From: Leucogyrophana mollusca
Lineage: Eukaryota; Basidiomycota; Agaricomycetes; Boletales
DNA: 43,289 bases
Direction of reading: 5' to 3'
Assembly: GCA_021014945.1 (NCBI GenBank)
Contig: MU266560.1
Coordinates: 1-43,289, forward strand
The notes beneath the pieces were generated by a model. The model made no database searches. It saw nothing but the letters and a program-made list of their open reading frames with translations, and was not told where the DNA came from. Position 1 is the first letter of the stretch. Each line of letters opens with the position of its first letter. Made by a program: the position numbers and the translations under genes. This document shows positions 1 through 11,221 of this stretch, piece after piece.

Positions 1-270
1 TAGTAGTACTGTCACCTAGTAACAGCTGGCAATAGTAGCACTATCCTGTAGCAAGTACAAGGAATAGTAGCACTAACAATATCCTTGCTGCATCTAGTAG
101 TACTACACCGGAAATATTGCAACAAAAAGTTCCACTATGACACAGTAATTACTGCAATTAGTGCACTATGGCCCTTGTAATTACTGGCAATCTAACACCG
201 CCGTTTTATGGCATTTACTGTAGTATAGTGTACTAATGTAGCTGGTACTATTGTTACTACTGCATCCCCT
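1..270. repeat. AT-rich palindrome and short-repeat region
   Basis: Non-coding AT-rich sequence. The motif AGTAGTAC or ATAGTAGCAC recurs several times between about 1 and 110. A perfect 12-bp palindrome CAGTAATTACTG lies at 143-154, and a near repeat of its right half, GTAATTACTGG, follows at about 177-187. Clustered short motifs of this kind are typical of the subterminal regions of hAT-like transposons, and a hAT transposase fragment follows on the same strand. I could not find matching terminal inverted repeats, and the window edge may cut the element. Confidence 0.4.
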
Positions 271-617
271 TTAATTCATTATTTGCGCATTTATCTTCGT
301 CAATCTCGACGGCTATTTTTCTTTACAGAACAGACTTTTGTGGACTGGTTATTTGGCTTTTCTCGCTTTGCGAATAGATACCGCGTTAGCGGCCATGGCA
401 TATTTCGCGCCTGATTTCGGTTTTTCCGGTTTCCTATCTGTTCAGTAAGCACGCTAAGTTGAGAGTAAGCTAAGAGTCATACTTTGAGTGGCATTATTAA
501 GCCACCTCTCTGCTTATTGTAAAATATTTCGGTGTAGCTTATATGCTCCTTAATTGGGCTTATTAAGCCCATTAAGTCCAGGAAGCAAATTAGGGATTTT
601 CCTGATGTGGTTTACAG
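271..617. other. non-coding stretch upstream of the hAT fragment
   Basis: No open frame resembles the zinc-finger or catalytic core of a hAT transposase here, so the element lacks its 5' coding part. The segment ends in TTTACAG at 611-617, a good 3' splice site for the first recognisable transposase exon. This suggests an intron remnant joined to foreign sequence. Confidence 0.4.
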
Positions 618-1565
618 CGGTTGCTCAAGCACGAATATGGTGATACATATACAAGCGGAAACATCAATCCACGACTTGCAATGGAACGACGCAATCCACT
701 CATTGCAAAGCATCACCCCGTCGATGCACTTGCTGCACTAAAGGAGCAACTGAAGGCGTATGCGAAGGGTACTGATCCATTCAACCGCAGACTTCGTTCA
801 GGTGAGAATGTGCTTGATTGGTGGACAGCTGTGCAGAAAGACGAGCTTGGCGACGTGCTTGGGGTAAGTTGGTTCTCAATTATCGAGACTAGAGCACTAA
901 TACTCCACATCACAGGCCCTCGCATGTAAACTGTATTCTGCCGTACCTGTATCGATGGTGGATGAACGCACAGTTTCAACTATTACATGGCTGAACAGTC
1001 CACGACGCGCAAGGCAGGAGGTTGATACCCTGCAAAATCATATCAGAATTCGACAGTGGCACCGGTACAAGCCCGAGGTAATGTATTTGTATGCATCTAT
1101 TCGACCTTCTCTGACTTCGGGATACAGACCAAGCGTCCCGTGCACAAGCCTGTTGTCAAATGGCGGGATATGGAGGCCACGATACTGGGAAAGCGCTCTG
1201 CGTCCCAGATTGATGATGACCTTCCGCCCGCTGGACGGTCTCGACCGCAACCACGACCTTTTGAATGCAGTGCCCCCGCTGAGGTGTCCGATGCCGAAGG
1301 TTCAAGCGTGGCTATCAACAATGGCGCAGATTGGTTGAATGGAGTTCCAGGGCTTGATCCCGATGCAATGAAAGCCGTCAGAGCATCATTTACTTTGGGG
1401 GGACGCACCGACATCGAATTGCGGTCACCTTTCCTTCGGGATGTTCTTGGTGACACTCCTAACGCGCCCGTACAGACCGCCGTCACCACGCAACCGAAGG
1501 ACGTGGATTCCGATTTGTCGTCGAAAAGCGCTCCTGTCATGGTTGACTGGGATTCATGGGAGTAG
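618..1565 (+). pseudogene. hAT-family transposase, C-terminal dimerisation part only (5'-truncated)
   Basis: Three exons read through cleanly: 618-863, 916-1077 and 1128-1565, with GTAAGT..CACAG and GTAATG..ATACAG introns. The joined frame has the hAT C-terminal dimerisation signature: a DWW motif, then LACKLYSAVPVSMVDERTVS, TWLNSPRRARQEVDTLQNHI and RIRQW, followed by a long hydrophilic tail ending DWDSWE. That order matches RNase H-like hAT transposases common in basidiomycetes. The DDE catalytic core and N-terminal BED finger are missing, because sequence upstream of 618 is non-coding. The remaining reading frame has no stop or frameshift, so truncation is either recent or the missing part lies on a rearranged segment. 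It could be expressed as a short DNA-binding-deficient protein, but a dead fragment is more likely. Confidence 0.72.
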
Positions 1566-1760
1566 GACCTTTTTTACTGGTTTTCACTGTCAATTTCGTC
1601 AATTTCGCCGGTAAATTAGCGTAGATTAGCGCGGTGTGAATTCACGTTAATTTACCTGGGTAAATCAGAGACCTCACCAACGACGTCGCAAATTCACCGG
1701 TCAATTAGGCGCCATTCGAGATTCACCGTACCCTAATGTACATACGATTTAGGCGCCACC
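1566..1760. repeat. candidate hAT subterminal repeats downstream of the transposase fragment
   Basis: Immediately after the transposase stop the sequence carries short variants of AATTTACC, GGTAAATT, AATTCACC and ATTAGCG. One is a perfect inverted repeat ATTTACC-TG-GGTAAAT at 1650-1665. Such clustered inverted motifs beside a transposase are typical binding sites for hAT proteins. The outer terminus of the element is not identifiable. From 1761 to 2034 I see nothing recognisable. Confidence 0.35.
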
Positions 1761-2034
1761 TTTTAATCCTGGCGACAACTTCAGACCCCCTCTAACGCGT
1801 GTCCCGTAACCGTAGCTTACCACACTAGCCGCCTGTGAGATGACTGTTCCAAGGGACAGAGGACTGTGGGCACTGGGGAGCCCTTTCACCCAACTTCAAG
1901 ATTTGCGCCTGTACGATTAATATCGTTATATCGTGCATCAGGCTGACAGTAGCCAATCGAGATGTAGCAGCACCTGATCATGGCTGATCACAACTCTTCC
2001 AGATGGCACGAACCCGGACATGAGTGATTAAAAA

Positions 2035-2814
2035 ACAGGGAGGTATGTGGTATGTGTGGAGTACCGTTGAACTCGAAGTTCTGTGAAAGTGGTTGCGGCC
2101 GGCGGGTGCCCCAGTGCCGGCGGCAGACCCTCGGAAGAAGGGTTTCTATGGGAAATTGACTTTATCTCGGAGGGGTTGCCTTTCCCACGGGGGTTTGTTA
2201 CCCAACGTTCTCAATCGAAAACATGTCCGCCCCGAAGACGACGAAACCGCGCTCCACTCGTACCCGCGGCGAACCAGTCGCCACCCGTTTCTTCGGGTAC
2301 GTGTTGGAGAACGAGTTTCTGCTCAAATACGCCAAGGAACATCAATGCGAAGTATACGCAAGTGATGGCTCTGTGCGTCGCGAGACCATAGAAACGGCCG
2401 TATGGAATATGCAGAAGAGTGGAGCTATGTTTGCGAGGCTCGGATGTGTCCAAGACAGCAGGCAACCAGGCGGGCTCGTCTTGTGTCTCCATATCGCCAG
2501 TAACCTCCGTCCTGACAATGTCACGGAAGAGAGAGTACGACGTTTGAAAGCTGCCGTGGGAGTAGACGAGGACCCGCAGTGGATTCCTATCAAATACCAT
2601 CCTTGAACGGTACGTGCGCCCTACTCACGTACGGCAGTCTCGTTTGATGGCCTCTTATCAGTGTACGACCAATCTCTGCCCGCCGTATGTTTTGTATCAC
2701 GCTCGAGTCCAACCTATTTCCAAGTTGTGCTCTTGTTCGAGCTGCCCAATGTACAGGAATGGCTCGTGTCTTCCTTTTTGAAATGAATATCTCTTCCAGA
2801 AGGTGTTGGGCGCA
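2035..2814 (+). repeat. duplicated segment, copy A
   Basis: This segment matches 4206-4977 along its length. The match covers the leader (both copies carry TTTCCCACGGGGGTTTGTT shortly before the start codon), the whole coding region, and about 200 bp of 3' flank ending near AAGGTGTTGGGCGC. The flanks are more diverged than the coding part. The two copies are in direct orientation, about 2.16 kb apart from start codon to start codon, so this is a direct segmental duplication rather than coding-only similarity. Confidence 0.85.
2223..2606 (+). CDS. small protein of unknown function, 'FGY..PQW' family, copy A (127 aa)
   Basis: Intronless 127-aa frame starting at the ATG that aligns with the start of copy B. 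There is no signal peptide or membrane segment. The N-terminus is basic (KTTKPRSTRTRG), followed by a compact core with FGYVLENEFLLKYAKEH, WNMQKSGAMFARL, and the C-terminal EDPQWIPI. I do not recognise the family and assign no function. By eye it is about 79% identical to the protein at 4378-4770, with most changes conservative, which argues for purifying selection on both. A more distant relative lies on the other strand at 41056-41514 with the same FGY, YA.EH and PQW landmarks. Alpha/beta composition suggests a small globular cytoplasmic or nuclear protein. Confidence 0.7.
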   Translation: MSAPKTTKPRSTRTRGEPVATRFFGYVLENEFLLKYAKEHQCEVYASDGSVRRETIETAVWNMQKSGAMFARLGCVQDSRQPGGLVLCLHIASNLRPDNVTEERVRRLKAAVGVDEDPQWIPIKYHP

Positions 2815-4205
2815 CTGGCTTCCATCGGATACACTGTTTCAAATATCAATTTACTGGGAATCCCGTAGTCTGGCATTTGGAGGTTGACGGGCTACTTGAC
2901 GGGTGGATTCCGAATATTGGACGGCCATACAATGATACAGTGTAAACAAGAAAGAGCCTAGGAAGTATTGAACGGATGTGTGGATTTTCTGGATTTCTTA
3001 AATTGTTTGCATGTTCTAGATTAAAAACTGCGTTCGGACGCGCTGGCCAAGGTTTTCGGAAACAGCTGTAACAGTGACAAGCCAGAGTGCTTCGACTTGT
3101 CATGGTAGTCCTTGTCGTACCCAGGACCATAATACCGACAGAATTTTGCGTCTTCGCTATCGCAGACGTGTGGGACGATGTGGCTCTCGAAGTTGTTGGT
3201 GGTGAAGATGCTGCGGCAACGAACGAGTGCCGTTCTGCTGGGCACAGCCCAGCACGAGTGGTGGGGATATTTTGGCCAGGCTGGACTTTTCGATGTGCGG
3301 TGGACATTAGTGTTAGGTGCGAGGTCACACGCGCTGGGCAGCGAATCACAGAGGACACGGCCATGACTCAGATGCGAGAATTGGGAAGTGTGCTTTTGGG
3401 TGTACTGTGATGCCTCGAGTGCGTTATTCTCGATGACATATATAGCTTGTGCAACATGCAGGAGACGGGGCCCACCAGAAGCATCTCTCCACCAACCCCC
3501 CGCCGGACGAAGACCCTGCCGACAAGCCCGCAGGCGACAACCCAGAGGACAATAGTCTGGATGGATACCCCCTTTAGGTTCCCTTCGGGGAACCGTGCGG
3601 GTCGGCTCGACGCTGTTGAGCCACACCTCAGGTATATGCCGTGCGAGACATGTCACTGGTTACATGTCTCTGCATGACGCGCAGCTCCGATAAAGCTGTC
3701 GCATAGCGCACCACGTATGTACGAAGTGTCCATCAAGGCCGTGCCATTTTTCCTTGAGCCAATGCCAGAGTCAAAGGACCGTTGTTCCCCAGATCAAGCA
3801 GTGGGGGCGGACCCCGAGCGGGACAAGCTGGGTGCGTGGCCTGTGTTTTTCTGGCTGGATTTAGACCTACCTGCACGCCACCCCGACTGGAGTCAACGGT
3901 GAGTCGCACCCGCCCACTCCGATTACGATTCGTCCAACGACTGATGACACTGACTCTGTGGGCGCGGGCGGTGCGTGATCGCGTGACTACGCGTCCAAGG
4001 AGTCGCACCGCCCCCACACAACGCAACGCTCACTCTCACCCGACGTACCCGAATCTCGTTTGGGAAACGCTTGGGCAGGTTCCCGTTGACCGTGACGTTC
4101 CTGCGGGAAAAAAGGCGAGGGCGGGAGGGATGAGGTGCCGTTGATGCGGTTGGTCCCGTCGTGGATGTCTCGGAGTAGGGCCGGGAAAAGGATTGCAGGC
4201 AGGGG
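2607..4205. other. sequence between the two duplicated copies
   Basis: After the 3' flank of copy A no gene is recognisable. A 211-aa frame lies on the minus strand at 3021-3656; its last ~65 residues (RSIFTTNNFESHIVPHV to SERSF) have a coding-like composition. The frames overlapping it on both strands are also open, there are no convincing splice sites, and I know no relative. The part 3780-4200 is GC-rich with overlapping open frames typical of composition rather than coding. Confidence 0.3.
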
Positions 4206-4977
4206 AACAGCAGGGAGGGAGGTATGGGCTGGGTGGACCGTTGAACTTGAAGTGGTTGCGGTGACTGGTGCCCTGGTGCCGGCGGCAGACAGGAATGGAA
4301 CCAAATAAGTGATTTATGTTGGAGGGGTTTCTTTTCCCACGGGGGTTTGTTTTTCCTCAACATTCTCAAGCAGAAGCATGGAGTCTGCCCCTAAGACCGT
4401 GACGACGAAACCTCGTTCCACTCGTCCCCCCGGCAGGCCAATCGCCACCCATCTCTTCGGGTACGTGTTGGAGAACGCGTTTCTGTTCAAATACGCCAAG
4501 GAACATCAATGCGAAGTATACAGAAGCGACGGCTCCGTGGATCGCGATACCCTAGAAGCGGCCGTATGGAATATGCAGAAGAGCGGAGCTATGTTTGCGA
4601 GGCTCGCCCTTGTCCAAGACAGGAGTCAACCAGGCGGGATCGTCTTCTGTCTCTATATCGCCAATAACCTTCGTCCTGAGAATGCCACGGAAGAGAGAAC
4701 ACGACGTTTGAAAGCTGCCGTGGGGGTAGATGAGGACCCGCAGTGGATTCCTATCAGACAACGTCCTTGAGCGGTACGTGCTCTCTATCCACGCACGGCA
4801 GTCGCGTCTGATGGTCACTTATCAGTGGACGATCAATCTCTGCCCGCCGTATATCGTGTATCACGCTCAAATCCAATTTGTTTCCAAGTTGTCCTCTTGT
4901 TCTAGCTGCCCAATGTATGTGAATGGCTCATGTCTCCCTTATTGAAATGAACATCTCTTCCGAAAGGTGTTTGGCGC
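4206..4977 (+). repeat. duplicated segment, copy B
   Basis: Direct-repeat partner of 2035-2814. It starts near CAGGGAGGGAGGTATGGG and ends near GAAAGGTGTTTGGCGC. Leader, coding sequence and 3' flank all correspond, with more indels in the leader than in the coding part. Confidence 0.85.
4378..4770 (+). CDS. small protein of unknown function, 'FGY..PQW' family, copy B (130 aa)
   Basis: Start chosen at 4378 because MESAPK aligns with MSAPK of copy A; the frame is open further upstream but without homologous sequence. The protein keeps FGYVLENAFLFKYAKEH, WNMQKSGAMFARL, the long RRLKAAVGVDEDPQW tail and one 2-residue insertion (VT) near the N-terminus. Differences from copy A cluster at the N-terminus, around the SDGSV.R loop and at VQD..QPGG. 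No intron, signal peptide or membrane helix is seen. Function is unknown. Conservation of the frame after both copies have diverged in their flanks indicates that both genes, not just one, have been under selection. Confidence 0.7.
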   Translation: MESAPKTVTTKPRSTRPPGRPIATHLFGYVLENAFLFKYAKEHQCEVYRSDGSVDRDTLEAAVWNMQKSGAMFARLALVQDRSQPGGIVFCLYIANNLRPENATEERTRRLKAAVGVDEDPQWIPIRQRP

Positions 4978-5089
4978 GGTTGATGAGGTGTATGGCTATG
5001 TAGAGTCCATATATACAGAAATGGCTGCCATTGCACCTACAAAATCTGGATCGGCCATCAAGAGTGCCCTGTTTCCGACATCTCGTTGC

Positions 5090-5488
5090 TCAAGCATATT
5101 CCGTCTTTCCCGGCACCACGTCGTAAGCTGGCCCTCCCTTTCCCAAACAACGCTTCGCCTCTCTCAGCACTAGCGCCCTCCCGAAGGAAAGGACTCCGAT
5201 TTCGGTATACGCGTACCCGTCGAGATACCCCACCATGAACACCCCGCGCAGCACGCGAGACACGCCCCCACAACTGCACCGCCCAGCGCATGATCAGGAC
5301 CGGCAAAGCAAAGGAACAAGAAGAGCCAGGGCGGACTTACGGCTGCGCGATGCGTTCGCGTTGTTCCGTGCAGCGTTCAGTATGAACCTTTGGGTCGCCA
5401 GGAGCGTCGCTATGAGTGAGTCGAAGGCGATGGAGCTCCGCGGGAGCGTAGATGGGCGTGTGAAGGCAAGGAGGGCGGGGTGCTTTGG
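5090..5488 (-). pseudogene. PNS1 / SLC44 choline-transporter-like fragment, frameshifted
   Basis: On the minus strand an acceptor (CATTGTAG) precedes an exon at 5488-5341 reading PKHPALLAFTR, then SSIAFDSLIATLL and ILNAARNNANAS. This matches the late transmembrane part of fungal PNS1/CTL proteins as I remember them. A GTAAGT..GTGCAG intron (5340-5274) leads into LVGACLACCAGC. The frame must then shift by one base near 5235-5241 to continue as FMVGYLDGYAYTEIGVLSFG, the conserved segment before the last loops, and it ends at a stop at 5090. The N-terminal half and the final helices are absent. A working SLC44-type protein would be a multi-helix plasma-membrane carrier. I infer a dead gene fragment; a sequencing error at the shift cannot be excluded. 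Confidence 0.6.
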
Positions 5489-8400
5489 CTACAATGTTCG
5501 CGTTAGTCGAGTCTTGGGTGCGAAGGAGAAGGGTCCAACGTAGTACCCGCCGGAATCACGATATGAGCCCGACGAAACGCACGCGGCTGATATGATATCA
5601 CGCAGTCCTATAAGGTCCTCCTGCGAGCATAGCTAGTGCTGCGTTTCCGATGTCCAGAGAATCAGTCCTGTCGTCCGGCTCGCCACCGTCACCGGTCATT
5701 AACGTCACCACCTCATGGTTGTCCATCCTCTCTCTCGGCACCGCCGCTTCGCAAACAGACGCGCGCCTCCGTCTTGGCTGTGATCCATGAACTCGTTCGC
5801 CACGTGCCTCGCCGCGTGCGCTCCCCACAAATCTCACTCTACTGGGCCGTCGTATGTCACTCCCCCGCAACCTCGCCGCACCGCAGACCAAACTCATGAT
5901 CACGCACCCCAAACCACCGCGTCGCACTCCTCCACTGCGTTGCGCCTCCGACCTCCAGCAGGCGTGCCTCGTGACGTCGAACCGGGCGCTAGTCGCCGCT
6001 CATGCTTCAGCAAGCGTCTCAACATGATGGAAAACGAAATACACAAAGTCCCCCTTCGACTTGATTGCAGTTCGCTTTCTTTCAATACGGGATTCCCTTC
6101 GTCTCCTGCTGTCGTTGTCACCGAGGCGTCATGAGCGAGAATGGGGAGGTTATGGCAAACACCAGCGGGCTCGCCTCTCGGTGCGGCTGTGGGGCTCGGC
6201 AATATTCCTTGCTGTTCCCTAGGCCATCGATCAAATCTCATCGCAAGTACCTGTCTATGATCTATTATCTTCATCTGTCTCTTCATGTTTCTATCATGTG
6301 GACTTCCACAACGTGCCCGGTTGCTACTGTTCACGAGTTCTCGCGCTAGTCCTCTGGAGAAGTATCCGGGAGACACGGTGCACGTGAGTACGCCTGGTGC
6401 GAGTTGTTTTACAATCATAGGCCACCATCGAGCCTTACCGCTGCATGGGACACCCATGACCCGGACGTGCGTCAAGGCACGTCGAGTTCGACGCGATGGT
6501 GCGGTATTTCTCCAGGACCCTGTCAAACGAGGTCGCCTCGATGCAATAGACCCAGATTCTTTCACCACGGCGATGATTGCGTTACAATCCAATTACATCA
6601 ACTCCTGCCATGTTTTGATACAGTACGAAACATTGACTTACACCTGGACCCATCGTCTCGCGGCATATACGGAGGCGCAGACTCGCTTTATAAACATCCC
6701 TGGTATCAGCGAGCTTACGGGCCACTACTTCTGCGGTTATGCAACCTCGTCACCAGATCCCCCACCTCGCCAATCCTGAAGGTGTCTAGTCTCTGCTGCC
6801 GAAATTCCCTTATACAGATTGGACGTCGGACATGTAACATTGAGAGTCAGGATCGGTCCCCGAGAATCTGCGCGTGAACGCTATGTAACTCGGCAAGGTT
6901 TCCTCAGGTCTTCCGAGGAGCCGTGACAGTCCCTTCGCAGCTCACGGTCAACAATGTCGCAAGTCGAATGGGGCGCAAAGCTCTCAGTACAGGGTCGAAA
7001 TCGTCGAGAAAGCTGCCCTCTGTACCGTGTGATTGAAGTATTTCCGCAACTTCAGAGAGGCACACCGATGCCGTCGACCACTGCTCTATCTGCACCGCCC
7101 GCGCTCGCCCTCTGCTGGGTACACGACACCTCCGTTATTCACGCTCCACGCTCCACTTGATGACGACGTCCTCTCGAGCCGCGGGTTCGCAAGCACACCT
7201 GGACTCGTCTAGCAGACCTCGCCCAACGCCGCCGCCTCCTCACTCGTCGCCTTCACGATGACGCGCTACGTATATCCTTCCCCAACATTAGATCGCGTTT
7301 GATCTCTGGCATCCTATTCTGAGAGCGGGTGCGATAAGATCTCGTTTCCTCGCAACCATCCCCCCGTTCTCGGGCATCCTCTCCTCCCTCCTGGGCATCT
7401 TCTCCTCCCTCCTGGGCATCATCTGCCCCCGCCTCAGTACCATCCCCTCCTGCTCCCCCCTTCTACCGACGACCGGATTATCACTGTTTTCCCTCTCGCA
7501 TACTCGGCGTTCGTGTTGACGGGGCGTGCCCGACTCACACAAACTCCGGAACACAACCGGGCTTGCAGCTGCCAACCGTAGATTGCCTGGACACGGGATC
7601 ACATCTATGCTATCATGCTGTAGCATGCTGTCCACCCCCGGTTGCTGTCAACGTCTTGATGTGTCAATCTGGTTGGGTTGGACTTATCACGCGGTGGAGC
7701 CCAGGGGTGTGGGGGTGACGCTCCCTTCGAGTACGAGTGCTCTCATTCGTGTTGGTTGATTGATGGAACGCGATTCGAATTCCTGATGTATCAGTTCTTG
7801 ATGTGTGGACTCGTCACATCTTGGAGCTGGAATGCGCATAGATACGGGTGTATCTGCCCTCATGCGTGTCCTCCTTGTTAGGATGCTACAGCACGGCCAG
7901 GCAATCGCATGCATGGACGTCAGCCCGCACGTACGAGAGCTAGCCTCTATCTCCCTCAGGCCATCCGGCGCTGACAAGTCGCAACCCAGATCTGGATCCG
8001 AGTGGACGGCACTTCTTCTGCATTGGCGTTAGGCGGAACGTACACGCGGTCCTTCGCCCACAGCTGACCTGCATCTTCTCAAGACGGTCACATCCGAGGG
8101 GCTGCCCAATGCTTAGTGCAGACGTCCTGCGACGACTGGACGTCATGCTATGAGCAGTGTTGACGGGATTGTATTCTGCTGCAACAGCTCGAACAAGAAG
8201 CCTCAGTACACGGCATGACGAACTCCCCTTGGCGGATAGGGTATTGACCGTGCACGACGAACTTGGTCATCACTTGCTTACAGGTACGACTCCCTGACCT
8301 AACTCTGAAACCATCCGCCCATTCCAAGGCGCTCGTGGTGGCAGAAGTTTTAATGTGCCAGTCGATGACTCGACAGACCGAATTAGCGAGGTGACTAGAC

Positions 8401-8680
8401 ATGCTTAATAATAGTGCATGATTCTTACACTCGTTTACTGAGGCTTCCATCCCCCGTTGCCCTTGCTTGAGAAGCGACACTGAATCACGCCCGTCATTTG
8501 GTGAAAGATTCATACCTGGCGTATCTCGTGACATACGCTATATATCGCCCTGCGACTGCCTCTCGATGCCTTCCCCGTCGTAACGGATCGTGCATTATGT
8601 CATGTGCTGAGCGGTTCCGAACCGCTCGCTGCCTAATCCCGCTCTTTGACGCCCAACTTTCCCCGGATGAGCTGTTTGCA
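5489..8680. other. 3.2 kb without a supported gene
   Basis: Several open frames exist, the longest 230 aa on the minus strand at 5900-6592, but composition and lack of splice logic make them unconvincing. The minus strand around 5530-5545 could hold one more decayed exon of the choline-transporter-like fragment. Within 7610-7900 two diverged copies of a ~40-bp segment resemble each other (around 7722-7757 and 7838-7872). I see no RNA gene or complete mobile element. Confidence 0.35.
7372..7423. repeat. 21-bp tandem repeat, about 2.4 copies
   Basis: The unit begins GGGCATC and continues with a CT-rich stretch TCTCCTCCCTCCT. It is repeated at 7372-7392 and 7393-7413 with one base difference, then partially at 7414. 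It is a pyrimidine-rich minisatellite in non-coding DNA. Confidence 0.75.
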
Positions 8681-8682
8681 AC

Positions 8683-8691
8683 ACTTATAAA
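8683..8691 (+). promoter_or_regulatory. TATA-like box of the esterase gene
   Basis: The sequence CACTTATAAAC lies about 40 bp upstream of the esterase start codon, a usual distance for a TATA element with a short leader. Confidence 0.45.
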
Positions 8692-8727
8692 CAAGTTCGA
8701 GTCCATTTAATTCCGCACCTCCGCACC

Positions 8728-11221
<2,494 letters not shown>

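Noticed and set aside
1097..1540. 147-aa minus-strand open frame
   Set aside because: Exact shadow of the third hAT transposase exon; no motif of its own.
5900..6592. 230-aa minus-strand open frame
   Set aside because: Plus-strand frames are equally open, composition is Arg/Ser-rich by GC bias, and there is no start context, splice logic or known motif.
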